From: Chitinophaga silvisoli
GTDB taxonomy: Bacteria > Bacteroidota > Bacteroidia > Chitinophagales > Chitinophagaceae
Direction of reading: 5' to 3'
NCBI RefSeq assembly: GCF_003412465.1
Contig: NZ_QTJV01000002.1
Location: 682,001 to 746,000, forward strand
DNA length: 64,000 nt
Numbering within the stretch: the first letter of the stretch is position 1; each line of letters starts with the position of its first letter. Made by a program: the position numbers and the translations under genes. Under the pieces are notes generated by a model. The model was given only the letters and a program-made list of their open reading frames with translations, had not been told where the DNA came from and searched no databases. Positions 24,546-33,723 of the stretch are shown here, piece after piece.

Positions 24546-25361
24546 ATGAACCATTTTTCAAAAACCCTCTTTGGTGCTGCCCTGATTGCCTTCACTGGCT
24601 TTACGGTACAGGCACAGGACAAGAACAGCGGTGTAATCGACTATGAAGTGAGTCAAAAATTGCCTCCAAGAGGCGGTGATGGCGGTGATGAAGAAGGACA
24701 GGTAATCACTATAAACCAACATTTCTTTTTCTCAGCCGGCCATGGTAAGCTGGAGACGGAACGCCCCAACTTCGGCGGCCGGGATCGTCAGGGACCTCCT
24801 CCAGGTCAGGGTGGAGAGCAAGGACCTCCTCCGGGTGGAGCTCCTCCTGAAGGAAACGGTGGACCCGGACAAGGTGGTGGACGTGGCGGACGTTTCCGTG
24901 GTGGATTTGGTATGATGGGCGGCGGATTCGTAGATCTTCAAAATCACAAATACCTGCAAACATTTACAAAGCCTGACGATTCTACTAAAACATTCTTTGC
25001 AGAAGAAGATTTTCGCCCGGCAAAAGATGTAAAACCTGGCGATAAAACGAAGAAAATCGCCGGTTACAATTGCAAAAAAGCGACCGTAACGGTAAGAGAT
25101 GAAACTTATACGGTTTGGTATACGACTGAACTGCCTTTCAGCTATAGCCCGGTAAATGGTTTGCTGCCTGAACCCAATGGTGTAGTACTGGGTGCTGAAA
25201 GCAGCAACCGTTCCTTTACAGCAAAGAAGGTAGACTTTAAACCAGTACCACCTGAAAAAGTTTCCCTGCCTGGTAATGCGGAGAAAGTGAGTGAAGAAGA
25301 CCTGCATAACATGCGCCGTGAAGCCATGCAGAAATTCCGTGACAGACAAAACAGGAATTAA
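24546..25361 (+). CDS. GLPGLI-family secreted protein with a Gly/Pro-rich insert
   Basis: 271 residues from the ATG at 24546, ten codons after an alternative GTG/ATG-less extension. Signal peptide to about residue 24 (FTGFTVQAQ). Residues 25-75 form the first GLPGLI-like strands (GVIDYEVSQKL). A low-complexity insert rich in Gly, Pro and Arg spans 77-128 (GPPPGQGG repeated, then GGRGGRFRGGFGMMGGG). The core resumes with KIAGYNCKKATV (170-181), TVWYTTELPFSYSPVNGLLPEP (189-210) and the degenerate GLPGLI-type end GVVLGAES. The function of this family is unknown; members are periplasmic or outer-membrane associated. It is 30 bases ahead of the barrel protein gene and probably co-transcribed. Confidence 0.82.
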   Translation: MNHFSKTLFGAALIAFTGFTVQAQDKNSGVIDYEVSQKLPPRGGDGGDEEGQVITINQHFFFSAGHGKLETERPNFGGRDRQGPPPGQGGEQGPPPGGAPPEGNGGPGQGGGRGGRFRGGFGMMGGGFVDLQNHKYLQTFTKPDDSTKTFFAEEDFRPAKDVKPGDKTKKIAGYNCKKATVTVRDETYTVWYTTELPFSYSPVNGLLPEPNGVVLGAESSNRSFTAKKVDFKPVPPEKVSLPGNAEKVSEEDLHNMRREAMQKFRDRQNRN

Positions 25362-25391
25362 CAGCCTCCTTAACTTACATCCTCGAATTAA

Positions 25392-28289
25392 ATGAAAAGG
25401 ATCCCCCTGATGATTATATGCCTGATCCTGGTTGCGCTAATATCCAAAGCGCAATCAGGTCAGGTTAAAGGACAACTGACTGACTCAACCGCTTCACATC
25501 CTTTGGCTGATGCCACCGTTGCTTTGCTGAATGGCAAAGACTCGTCATTGGCAGCAACTGCATTTACTGATAAAAAAGGAGGATTCAGCTTTACAGGTCT
25601 CTCCGCTGGTGGCTACCGGGTATATATTACGTACCTGGGCTACAAGCCTATTTTCAAAAGCATTACTGTATCTGCAGCACAACCTGTGGTAGATATGGGT
25701 ACCATTCACCTGCAGGGCAAAGGTATCACCCTCGGTGAAGTAGAAATCATTCAGGAAGTTCCGCCTGTAGTGGTAAAAAAAGATACCCTCGAATTCAATG
25801 CAGACGCTTTCAAAACCCGTGAAAATGCGGTAGTAGAAGACCTGCTCAAAAAACTGCCCGGTGTTACTGTGGATAAAGATGGAGTCATTACTGCACAGGG
25901 TGAAACGGTGAAAAGAGTACTGGTAGATGGTAAGCCATTCTTTGGCGATGATCCAAAACTCGCTACTAAAAATCTGCCTGCTGAAGTGATCGATAAAATT
26001 CAGGTGATAGACCGTAAATCAGACCAAGCACAATTCACAGGTATTGACGACGGCAATACCGAAAAAGCCATCAATATCACAATCAAAAAAGATAAGAAAA
26101 AAGGGGTATTCGGAAAGGCATCTGCCGGCTATGGTACGGATGATCGATTTGCTGTCAATGCAAATGCAAACGCCTTCCGCGATAACCGCCAGCTCTCCTT
26201 CCTGGGAAGTGGAAACAATGTAAACAACATGGGCTTTACCATGCAGGATGTATTCAACTTCTCCAGCAGCAACAATGGAAGTGGAGGTAGCAACGGCCGT
26301 AGCGGTGGCGGTGGCAGAGGTGCCGCCCAATCCACTATAAGTAACCTGGGGGGCAACAGTACCACAGGTATCACTACCAACTGGAATGCAGGGTTCAACT
26401 ATAATCAGGACTTTGGATCCAAATTAAAAGTGAATGGTAGTTACTTCATCAATGATGTAAAAACCGAAACCAAAAATCAAAACGCAAAGCAAACCTTTAC
26501 AAAAGATAGCTCATACTATTACAACTCTACCACCGGTTCTCTTACTGAGAATAAGAACAACCGTCTTAATATGCGGATCGAGTATCAAATCGACTCCTTC
26601 CATTCAGTGATCTTTACACCGACCTTTTCTTACACAGATGGTAACACCAATTCAACCAGCTACTATCAACAGCAGGATATCAATAAGGTGACCTCCATTG
26701 ATGGTTCCAATACGAATACCAGTGGTGCCACTTCACCGAACTTTTCAGGCTCTGCATTGTACCGTCAGAAGTTCCATAAAACAGGCCGTACACTGAGTGC
26801 TAACTTAACTTATGGATACAATACTACTGACCGTCAGAACTATTATAAAACGCTGGACAACTATGTAGCTACTGATACATCAAGTGCTTATAGCAGTGGT
26901 TATGACAGGAAGACGAATGCAAACAACCTTGGTAGAAATTACCAGGCTACAATCACCTACACGGAGCCATTAATGAAAGACAGGTACCTGGAACTGAATT
27001 ACTCTTACAGCAATAATTACAGCTCTTCCAAAAACCTGACTTACGATGCGAGTGCTTCCGGAAAATACGATGTGCTGAATGATAGTCTGAGCAATATTTT
27101 CGAGAATACATTTTCTACCAATCAGGCAGGTGTAAACATCCGTACAAACAAGTTCAAGTACGACTACACTTTCGGGATGAATGTGAAGTGGAATAGCCTG
27201 GTCAATGATAACGTAAGCAGAAATACACACATTACTCAAAACACGGTGAACTATTTTCCGTCAGCAAGTTTCAACTACAATTTTGAACAGGGTAGAAGGT
27301 TCCGTTTCCGTTATAATGGAAGCACTACACAACCTACCATTTCTCAGCTGCAACCACTGCCTGATCTGTCCAGTTCCCTGTATGTACAGCAAGGTAATCC
27401 AAACCTGAAGCCTACGTTCACACATAGCCTGATGGCGGGGTACAATGCATTCAACAGAAGTTCTTTCCGTGGTATTTTTGTCAATGCAAATGCAACATTC
27501 TCCAACAACCAGATTGTAAATGCGAATCGTACTGATGACTCTACCGGTAAGCAATACACTAAACCAATCAATACAAATGGCGTGTATTCACTTAGCGGTA
27601 GTATGGTAAACTCTATTCCGATTAAGAACCACGTCACATCGCTGAATCTTAGCACTAATGTTTCTTATAAAAGAGATGCGAGTTTTACCGGTGAAGACAA
27701 AGACTTCACAGATATTACAAAGTATTACACCAGGAATTTCAGTCTGACAGAAGGTATTACATTCAACTACTTCTTCAAAGAATTATTTGATGTATCCACC
27801 TCTGGTAGTGTACAGTATGCGGCAGCACGATATGACATCCTGCCAAGCAACAACACGAACTATTTCAACTATTCATTCTCCCTGGATTTTAACGTCAATC
27901 TGCCTGCAGGATTTCAGTTGGGCAGCGACATGACATATACCCTGAATGCCGGCCGGGCTGCGGGTTACAACGTAAATTACACCTTGCTGAACGGATATGT
28001 ATCAAAGTATGTGGGCAAGAAAAAACAAGGGCAGTTTAAAGTCTATGCTTACGACCTGCTGAAACAGAATATCAGCATCAGCCGTACTACGGGTGAGAAC
28101 TATATTCAGGATACACAGAACATGGTATTACAACGTTATTTCATGGTCAGCTTTACTTACTTCCTGCGTAAGTTCGGTTCAAACAATAATAACAACCGTG
28201 AAGGGCCTCCACGCGAAATGCGCTTTATGCGTCCTCCGGGTGGCGGCATGCCGGGAGGTCCACCTCCGGGCGGCGGCGGTCAAATGTAA
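25392..28289 (+). CDS. Outer-membrane beta-barrel protein, TonB-receptor-like
   Basis: 965 residues with a signal peptide (cleavage near residue 20). Residues 22-110 are a carboxypeptidase-regulatory-like beta-sandwich (GQVKGQLTDS to MGTIHLQGKG). Residues ~115-235 resemble a plug domain (VVEDLLKKLPGVTVDKDG, VLVDGKPFFGDDPK, INITIKKDKKKG). The rest is a long barrel of alternating strands rich in Asn, Ser, Thr and Tyr (outer-membrane beta-barrel family 3 style). A Gly/Ser/Arg-rich loop sits at about 295-315 and the C-terminus is a Pro/Gly/Met tail (MRPPGGGMPGGPPPGGGG). No clear TonB box was seen. The substrate is unknown; the pairing with a GLPGLI protein and a dedicated two-component system suggests transport or surface display of a specific ligand. 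Confidence 0.85.
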   Translation: MKRIPLMIICLILVALISKAQSGQVKGQLTDSTASHPLADATVALLNGKDSSLAATAFTDKKGGFSFTGLSAGGYRVYITYLGYKPIFKSITVSAAQPVVDMGTIHLQGKGITLGEVEIIQEVPPVVVKKDTLEFNADAFKTRENAVVEDLLKKLPGVTVDKDGVITAQGETVKRVLVDGKPFFGDDPKLATKNLPAEVIDKIQVIDRKSDQAQFTGIDDGNTEKAINITIKKDKKKGVFGKASAGYGTDDRFAVNANANAFRDNRQLSFLGSGNNVNNMGFTMQDVFNFSSSNNGSGGSNGRSGGGGRGAAQSTISNLGGNSTTGITTNWNAGFNYNQDFGSKLKVNGSYFINDVKTETKNQNAKQTFTKDSSYYYNSTTGSLTENKNNRLNMRIEYQIDSFHSVIFTPTFSYTDGNTNSTSYYQQQDINKVTSIDGSNTNTSGATSPNFSGSALYRQKFHKTGRTLSANLTYGYNTTDRQNYYKTLDNYVATDTSSAYSSGYDRKTNANNLGRNYQATITYTEPLMKDRYLELNYSYSNNYSSSKNLTYDASASGKYDVLNDSLSNIFENTFSTNQAGVNIRTNKFKYDYTFGMNVKWNSLVNDNVSRNTHITQNTVNYFPSASFNYNFEQGRRFRFRYNGSTTQPTISQLQPLPDLSSSLYVQQGNPNLKPTFTHSLMAGYNAFNRSSFRGIFVNANATFSNNQIVNANRTDDSTGKQYTKPINTNGVYSLSGSMVNSIPIKNHVTSLNLSTNVSYKRDASFTGEDKDFTDITKYYTRNFSLTEGITFNYFFKELFDVSTSGSVQYAAARYDILPSNNTNYFNYSFSLDFNVNLPAGFQLGSDMTYTLNAGRAAGYNVNYTLLNGYVSKYVGKKKQGQFKVYAYDLLKQNISISRTTGENYIQDTQNMVLQRYFMVSFTYFLRKFGSNNNNNREGPPREMRFMRPPGGGMPGGPPPGGGGQM

Positions 28290-28294
28290 AACAG

Positions 28295-28325
28295 AAAAGG
28301 AGTGCGAACTGCACTCCTTTTTTTA
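28295..28325 (+). terminator. Intrinsic terminator of the barrel protein gene
   Basis: An 11-bp stem (28295-28305 with 28311-28321), five-base loop and T-run; it lies six bases after the stop codon. Confidence 0.9.
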
Positions 28326-28474
28326 TGTATATACATGTAAAATGACTCCGGATTTTTTTGAAAGGTTGAAAGGAAATAAAGGTGACGGTGAAACATCTCC
28401 CCTCGTACCCTCAGCTTTATAACCTTACAACCTTAATAACTTTGTCGTTTGACCATAGAGGTAGTACCATCGGA

Positions 28475-28789
28475 CTAAGCAACTTTATATTGCTGTACCT
28501 TCTGCGCCGGGGTTTTGCGCTCTCTGATACCCTGAGTAATCCTGCGTACTATCCAGCTTAGCGTAAACGTCGGAATAAAGTCCAATCCAGGGAATAATTC
28601 CTCCATAAAGTTGAACACACTTCCGAATGCTCCCATACTACCACCAAACATCCTGTAAAATATGATAGCGGAAATGGGGGCCCAAATTACATCACTTACT
28701 TCGCCTAAAACCGGCACTGCATAACTGGCACAGCCTATCAGGTCCATCAGTATACAAATCCATAAGGCGGGAGTAAATCTCTTTTCCAT
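28475..28789 (-). CDS. Small membrane protein of unknown function
   Basis: 104 residues. Two or three hydrophobic segments (about 8-25, 33-48 and possibly 65-85) are broken by the conserved-looking string DVIWAPISAIIFYRMFGG. The C-terminal 25 residues are basic and would be cytoplasmic. I recognise this as a type of small conserved membrane protein seen in Bacteroidota but know of no function. It stands alone, convergent with the barrel protein gene. Confidence 0.7.
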   Translation of the reverse strand: MEKRFTPALWICILMDLIGCASYAVPVLGEVSDVIWAPISAIIFYRMFGGSMGAFGSVFNFMEELFPGLDFIPTFTLSWIVRRITQGIRERKTPAQKVQQYKVA

Positions 28790-29111
28790 ATTGACCTCCG
28801 CTTTAAATTGTGAACATTATAATATAATCAAATAGCTTACCAAAATTCAATTACGGATGCTGGAATAGTAATTACAGAGTCGATGGCCGGGGCGTTTTCG
28901 GGAGTAATGATTTGTTATACAATTCCTTAAAAAAATGCTGATTTTTTATACTTCCAGGGATAACTCGTAATTTCTTCTTTAACTCAGGCGTAACTGTACT
29001 TCTATAACGTTTGATGCTACTATAAAGTTACGGATTTCACACCGGTTTGGTTGTACGTATTTCAAAAATGCGTAGTTCCACGCTATATTTATAAAAAAAT
29101 TCTATCGTTAT
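28790..29111. other. Intergenic region before the Hyi-like gene
   Basis: 322 A/T-rich bases between divergent genes. I see no gene, strong hairpin or clear TAnnTTTG element in it. Confidence 0.5.
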
Positions 29112-29894
29112 ATGTCCACTCCGCTCAAAGGTCGTATCCGTCATTCTGTGTGTGCCTGGCCTTATGAATCAATGCCATTGGACACCTTCTGCAAAGGTGC
29201 TAAAGAAATAGGGCTGGAATCTATTGATCTCCTGTATCCTGACCAGTTTGAAACTGCTAAGCAATTCGGGCTCACCTGCGCAATGGTAGCGTCTGTGAGC
29301 GATGAATGGAACATCACCAGGGGCTGGAACCGCCCTGAGCACCACGATGACCTCATTACTTACTATAAGTACCTGATAGATGAAACAGCCAAAGCCGGAT
29401 TCCCATCTGTAGTATGCTTCTCCGGCAACCGCGATGGTCTGGATGACGAGCAGGGAATTGAAAACTGTGCGAAAGGATTGCAGCGCCTACTGCCTTATGC
29501 AGAGCAAAAGAGAGTAAATATTGTAATGGAGCTATTGAATAGTAAAGTAGATCATCCTGATTATCAATGCGATCATACAAATTGGGGCGTAACCCTGAGT
29601 AAAAAAATTGGCTCAGATCGTTTTAGCCTGCTCTATGATATTTACCATATGCAGCTCATGGAGGGCGATATCATCCGCACCATCCGCGATAATCATACTT
29701 ATTTCAGTCATTACCACACTGGCGGTGCCCCTGGCAGAAATGAGATCAATGAAAGCCAGGAATTGTATTACCCGGCCATTGTGAAAGCTATTTATGAAAC
29801 AGGTTATAAAGGGTTTGTGGCACAGGAATTCATTCCTACCAGAACGGATAAACTCTCTTCGCTGAAAGAAGCCGTACTGATATGTGATATCTAG
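29112..29894 (+). CDS. Hydroxypyruvate isomerase-like TIM-barrel protein
   Basis: 260 residues, an AP endonuclease 2/xylose isomerase-type TIM barrel. The metal and catalytic positions expected of the Hyi group are visible: VMELLNSKVDHP (Glu), LLYDIYHMQLMEGD (Asp and His), FSHYHTGGAPGRNEI (His and Glu-containing loop) and FVAQEFIP (final Glu). The GRNEI segment is typical of hydroxypyruvate isomerase. The true substrate in this organism may be another ketose or ketoacid. There is no tartronate or glycerate gene nearby to settle it. Confidence 0.8.
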   Translation: MSTPLKGRIRHSVCAWPYESMPLDTFCKGAKEIGLESIDLLYPDQFETAKQFGLTCAMVASVSDEWNITRGWNRPEHHDDLITYYKYLIDETAKAGFPSVVCFSGNRDGLDDEQGIENCAKGLQRLLPYAEQKRVNIVMELLNSKVDHPDYQCDHTNWGVTLSKKIGSDRFSLLYDIYHMQLMEGDIIRTIRDNHTYFSHYHTGGAPGRNEINESQELYYPAIVKAIYETGYKGFVAQEFIPTRTDKLSSLKEAVLICDI

Positions 29895-29907
29895 CCGCCT
29901 ACTTGTT

Positions 29908-30450
29908 TCAGTACTTCCAGTCACTGCGGAGCATTCCCATGACAACCATATCTACAAATTGTCCATGGAGCCTGGCATTGTGGCGCAAAATACCCTCTTT
30001 CGTAAATCCCAATTTGATAGGGATACGCGCACTGCGATCATTTTCCAGTGCAAAGCGGATTTCAACCTTGTTGAGTTTCAGATTTTCGAAAGCAAATGAG
30101 ATGAGCACCTTGCAACAGGCCACAGCAATGCCTTTGCCACGACAGTGTTCTGCCAGCCAATAGCCGATTTCAGCTTTCTGCAGCAGGTGATCCCAGCAAT
30201 GTAAGTCCAGTACTCCGCACAGCTGTCCATTGTACCAGATACCGAAGGCAATGGCTTCCTGGTCTTCTGCTTTGCGCAGCATCATCTCTATAAAACGAAG
30301 GGAATGATCTTCATTCGTGTTGTAATCCACCCAGGGGAGGAATCGGCGCAACGCCTTACGGGATGTATCGAGGGTGCGATAAAGCACCGGTGCATTCTCA
30401 GGTTGCAACTGCCTGAGTATAATATGATCGTCTACGGCTAACTCCAGCAT
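29908..30450 (-). CDS. GNAT-family N-acetyltransferase, RimJ/RimL type
   Basis: 180 residues. The acetyl-CoA pyrophosphate loop is EHCRGKGIA, preceded by AEIGYWLAE and followed by LNKVEIRFALENDRSARIPIKLGF, the standard RimJ/RimL pattern. It acetylates an amino group, classically a ribosomal protein N-terminus, though the substrate here is unknown. The stop lies 14 bases from the convergent Hyi-like gene stop. Confidence 0.9.
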   Translation of the reverse strand: MLELAVDDHIILRQLQPENAPVLYRTLDTSRKALRRFLPWVDYNTNEDHSLRFIEMMLRKAEDQEAIAFGIWYNGQLCGVLDLHCWDHLLQKAEIGYWLAEHCRGKGIAVACCKVLISFAFENLKLNKVEIRFALENDRSARIPIKLGFTKEGILRHNARLHGQFVDMVVMGMLRSDWKY

Positions 30451-30501
30451 AAAAAATTAAGGTTTGGCCCCTATACCTTCCTGTGTATATTGGCCAAACC
30501 T
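30451..30501 (-). terminator. Intrinsic terminator of the lipoprotein gene
   Basis: On the minus strand AGGTTTGGCC (30501-30492) pairs perfectly with 30469-30460, then AATTTTTT follows. It separates the lipoprotein gene from the downstream acetyltransferase gene. Confidence 0.8.
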
Positions 30502-30515
30502 CAAATATAGTAAAC

Positions 30516-31124
30516 TTAACTTTTTGCAAACAACTGTTGCCGCTGCATATCGCGAACTATCTGCCGTGCAAACTGTGATGCCTGCTTATAGGCAGTAGGC
30601 GGATCTATCGTTTCTGATTGCGCGTTGTAGATCAGTTTTTTCTGCCCCAGATCATACAGATTAGTATCCCACTCATACCGCACATTTGTAGTATAATAAC
30701 CCGGGGTAAACATACCTCCATACCATCCCCTGTAATAAGGAGCGTAAGGGTAGGGGGGCACATACCCTTTGGATTTTGTTTTATCTACCATGGCAATAGT
30801 GAGCACCTGGTCCACATCCTCATTCCTGAATTTATGCAGGGCAGCCTTTTCATCGTCTGCCTTTGACAAGGTATCGTCAGGGCCGTATTTGGCAAATGAA
30901 GATTCTGCGTTGATGCCTTCCTTCTGTAGCTCGTTCGCCAGCTCATTTTCCATTAAAATGCGCAGGTTTCTGTCCCCGGGCGGAACAAGGGCTACCACAA
31001 TCATTCTTTTGTTGGTATCCAGTTTGGCATCCGGTGTTTTCCAGGACGAAGTTAGTTTGGTACTGGTACATGCTGTCGCGGACAGCATCCCTATACATAA
31101 TAGCAATACTCCTAGCCTTTTCAT
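30516..31124 (-). CDS. Lipoprotein of unknown function, DUF4136-like
   Basis: 202 residues. Lipobox LSATACTS places the acylated Cys at residue 19. The mature part has an early SSWKTPDAKLD segment, an alpha/beta core, a Tyr/Pro/Gly-rich stretch (VPPYPYAPYYRGWYGGMF) and a C-terminal helix rich in Gln and Arg. The layout resembles DUF4136 lipoproteins. It is probably anchored to the outer membrane. Its function is unknown. Confidence 0.75.
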   Translation of the reverse strand: MKRLGVLLLCIGMLSATACTSTKLTSSWKTPDAKLDTNKRMIVVALVPPGDRNLRILMENELANELQKEGINAESSFAKYGPDDTLSKADDEKAALHKFRNEDVDQVLTIAMVDKTKSKGYVPPYPYAPYYRGWYGGMFTPGYYTTNVRYEWDTNLYDLGQKKLIYNAQSETIDPPTAYKQASQFARQIVRDMQRQQLFAKS

Positions 31125-31182
31125 AATCTCCTCCTTTTAACTGTTGATTAGACAGGAAAAAAAGTGGAGAGTTACATTGACC

Positions 31183-31228
31183 TCTTAAAAATAATAGCGG
31201 CTTACGACGATTAGTCGCAAGCCGCTAT
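31183..31228 (-). terminator. Intrinsic terminator of mqnC
   Basis: On the minus strand ATAGCGGCTT (31228-31219) pairs with 31203-31194, with inner pairing in the loop, followed by a T-rich tail. Confidence 0.8.
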
Positions 31229-31245
31229 ATGTATATACATCAGTA

Positions 31246-32370
31246 TTAATAATTAATTACCTGCTCCTGGATACCTGCCGGAATTTCCCTGAACTCGTAC
31301 AACTGGGTTCTCAGCTGCGGTTCAAAACCCGCTTCTTTGATCGCCTGTTGCATAGATTTATAGGTAAACCTGTGCGGAGCACCGGCAGCACTTACCACAT
31401 TTTCCTCGATCATGATAGACCCGAAATCGTTCGCACCGGCATGGAGACAGATCTGTGCAACCTGTTTACCTACCGTGAGCCAGCTTGCCTGGATATTCTT
31501 AATATTAGGCAGCATGATACGGCTCAATGCGATCATACGGATATATTCTTCGGAAGTGGTCATATTGTGGACCCCTCTGATTCTGGAAAGTAGCGTATCT
31601 ACATCCTGGAATGTCCATGGAATGAAAGCGGTGAAACCATAGTGGCCTTCCGGCTTCTCGCTCTGTACCTGTCTGATATCTGCCAGGTGTTCAAAACGCT
31701 CCATTACTGTTTCCACGTGTCCGAACATCATGGTGGCAGATGACGCGATATTCAGCTTATGCGCTGCCCGCATTACATCCAGCCACTCCTGTGCACCACA
31801 TTTCCCTTTGGAAATGAGTCTGCGCACGCGGTCGTTCAGAATTTCAGCCCCAGCACCTGGTAAGCTGGCCAGACCAGCTTCTTTCAGCGCTTTCAGGACT
31901 TCTATATGTGTACTTTTCTCAAGTTTAGTGATGTGTGCCACTTCCGGGGGGCCGAGGGCATGCAGCTTAATGGTAGGATACAACTGTTTCAGTTGCTTAA
32001 AGGTATCCACGTAGAAGGCCAGACCCAGGTCCGGGTGGTGTCCACCCTGCAACAGCAACTGGTCGCCGCCGAATTTCAGGGTCTCTTCGATCTTTACCTT
32101 ATACTCCTCAATAGACGTAATGTAAGCGTCTCCGTGACCTGGGATACGGTAAAAGTTACAGAATTTGCAGTTAGCCGTACACACATTGGTTGTGTTTACG
32201 TTTCGATCTATCTGCCAGGTAACTTTCCCGTGTGGAACCTGCTGCTTACGAAGCTCATTTGCAATGTGCATCAGCTCAGTAAGTGGTGCTTTTTCAAACA
32301 GATATACCCCTTCTTCCGGTGTAAGCCACTCAAAATTTAATGCTTTCCTATATAGATCTTTCAGTTCCAT
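31246..32370 (-). CDS. mqnC: Cyclic dehypoxanthine futalosine synthase MqnC
   Basis: 374 residues from the ATG at 32370. The radical SAM motif is CTANCKFCNFYR, preceded by VTWQIDRNVNTTN. Diagnostic MqnC strings follow: LLLQGGHHPDLGLAFY, LHALGPPEVAHI, SSATMMFGHVET, GFTAFIPWTFQ and NDFGSIMIEENVV. MqnC closes the ring of dehypoxanthine futalosine in the alternative (futalosine) menaquinone pathway. MqnE is a close relative, but the C-terminal motifs favour MqnC. No other mqn genes are in the window, so the pathway is dispersed. A -7 element lies six bases before the ATG. Confidence 0.9.
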   Translation of the reverse strand: MELKDLYRKALNFEWLTPEEGVYLFEKAPLTELMHIANELRKQQVPHGKVTWQIDRNVNTTNVCTANCKFCNFYRIPGHGDAYITSIEEYKVKIEETLKFGGDQLLLQGGHHPDLGLAFYVDTFKQLKQLYPTIKLHALGPPEVAHITKLEKSTHIEVLKALKEAGLASLPGAGAEILNDRVRRLISKGKCGAQEWLDVMRAAHKLNIASSATMMFGHVETVMERFEHLADIRQVQSEKPEGHYGFTAFIPWTFQDVDTLLSRIRGVHNMTTSEEYIRMIALSRIMLPNIKNIQASWLTVGKQVAQICLHAGANDFGSIMIEENVVSAAGAPHRFTYKSMQQAIKEAGFEPQLRTQLYEFREIPAGIQEQVINY

Positions 32371-32376
32371 GATAAA

Positions 32377-32384
32377 CAAAGGTA
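32377..32384 (-). promoter_or_regulatory. Promoter -7 element of mqnC
   Basis: TACCTTTG on the minus strand, six bases before the ATG at 32370. Confidence 0.5.
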
Positions 32385-32479
32385 GCAAAAAACAATATCC
32401 CGCCATTCGTGGATTTTTAGGCAGCAATCGGCATATTAAATCCTAAATTTATACAACTGTTATTCTGTCATTCTCTTGT

Positions 32480-33700
32480 ATGCAAAAAGCATTTTTGTCA
32501 AAGCTCATTTATTCCACATTACTAGCGCTTTCTCTATTCCACGCCGCAACAGCTCAATCAAAATTGCCCCAGGAAGCAGAAGGAACGCTGATCTGTCGTT
32601 TTCCGTTCAGACAATACTATGGAGGCGTAGTGGTGATACTCGCTCAGCTCAAAGGTTTTTCGGATACCCTCCAGTTTATTCTCGATACAGGTAGCGCCGG
32701 CATTTCGCTGGATACCAGCACCTGTGTCCGCCTGGGCATTAAGCTTACGCCCTCCGAAAGGGTTGTACGTGGGGTAGGAGGGTCCAAAAGAGTAGATTTT
32801 GCCATGGATCGCACCCTGGTATTACCCGGCCTGGAAGTAGACAGCCTTAATTTCCATGTGAATAACTATGAGCTGATCAGCCAGGTATATGGTCTCCAGG
32901 TAGATGGCATCATTGGCTACAGCCTGCTGAGCCGCTACAATGTACTGGTAGATTACAATACAGAAGAAGTACAGCTCTACACCACAGGAAAGTTCACTTA
33001 TCCCAAAGGCGGTACTTTACTCCATCCCACCCTGACAAACATCCCAATCGTCAATGCCCAGCTTCGTAATGGCAAAACCCAGTGCGATAGCCGCTATTAC
33101 TTCGATACAGGGGCCGGTATGTGCCTCCTGTTTTCCAAGCAGTACGTTGCTGATAGCGCCATCCTTTCCACCAGGAAAAAACAACGAAAAGTCATTCAAA
33201 CTGAAGCCCAGGGCCTGGGAGGGAAAATGACCATGGATGTAACCACCATAGGGGAATTTAAAATCGGCAATTTCAGTTTTCGTAATGTTCCCGTCTATGT
33301 ATTTGACGATCAGACGAATATCACTGCATATCCCTTTCTTGGAGGCATGGTAGGCAATGACCTCCTGCGTCGTTTCAATATCTACCTCAATTATGGCAAA
33401 AAGGAAATTTACCTGCTGCCAAACAATCATTTCAGAGAGCCTTTTGACTATTCCTATACCGGGCTGGTCATCTATATGATTGATGGAAAAATTGAAATCA
33501 CTGATATCATTAAAGGATCCCCGGCTGAAAAAGCCGGGCTAAAAGCCGGAGATATTATTGTGGCTATCAATAACCTCTTCACAAACAACATTCAGGAGGT
33601 GAGAGAGCAGCTTAAAAATGTAGGCACAAGGCCTATGTTACTCATTAGCCGAAACAACGAACTCATGCTGAAAAAAGTACTCATCAAAAGTATTTTATAA
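32480..33700 (+). CDS. Retropepsin-like aspartyl protease with PDZ domain
   Basis: 406 residues. Signal peptide to about residue 26 (LSLFHAATAQ). Two aspartyl-protease lobes are present, each with its catalytic motif: FILDTGSAG (Asp69) and YYFDTGAGM (Asp209), each followed by an Ile-Gly-type second motif (DGIIGYSLL and MVGNDLLRR). A PDZ domain occupies about residues 325-400 (ITDIIKGSPAEKAGLKAGDIIVAIN). The two-lobed form with a PDZ is a periplasmic or surface protease type found in Bacteroidota. A shorter paralogue follows at 33724. Confidence 0.88.
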   Translation: MQKAFLSKLIYSTLLALSLFHAATAQSKLPQEAEGTLICRFPFRQYYGGVVVILAQLKGFSDTLQFILDTGSAGISLDTSTCVRLGIKLTPSERVVRGVGGSKRVDFAMDRTLVLPGLEVDSLNFHVNNYELISQVYGLQVDGIIGYSLLSRYNVLVDYNTEEVQLYTTGKFTYPKGGTLLHPTLTNIPIVNAQLRNGKTQCDSRYYFDTGAGMCLLFSKQYVADSAILSTRKKQRKVIQTEAQGLGGKMTMDVTTIGEFKIGNFSFRNVPVYVFDDQTNITAYPFLGGMVGNDLLRRFNIYLNYGKKEIYLLPNNHFREPFDYSYTGLVIYMIDGKIEITDIIKGSPAEKAGLKAGDIIVAINNLFTNNIQEVREQLKNVGTRPMLLISRNNELMLKKVLIKSIL

Positions 33701-33723
33701 TACTTTGCACTATCTTTCGTTTG

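Noticed and set aside
24775..24930. Gly/Pro-coding repeats in the GLPGLI gene considered as a DNA tandem repeat or collagen-like array
   Set aside because: The units vary in length and codon, and no constant period is seen; it is low-complexity coding sequence.
28325..31240. The palindrome ATGTATATACAT occurs at 28325-28336 and 31229-31240, each next to a terminator
   Set aside because: Twelve-base A/T-rich palindromes can recur by chance in 64 kb, and one sits before and the other after its terminator relative to transcription.
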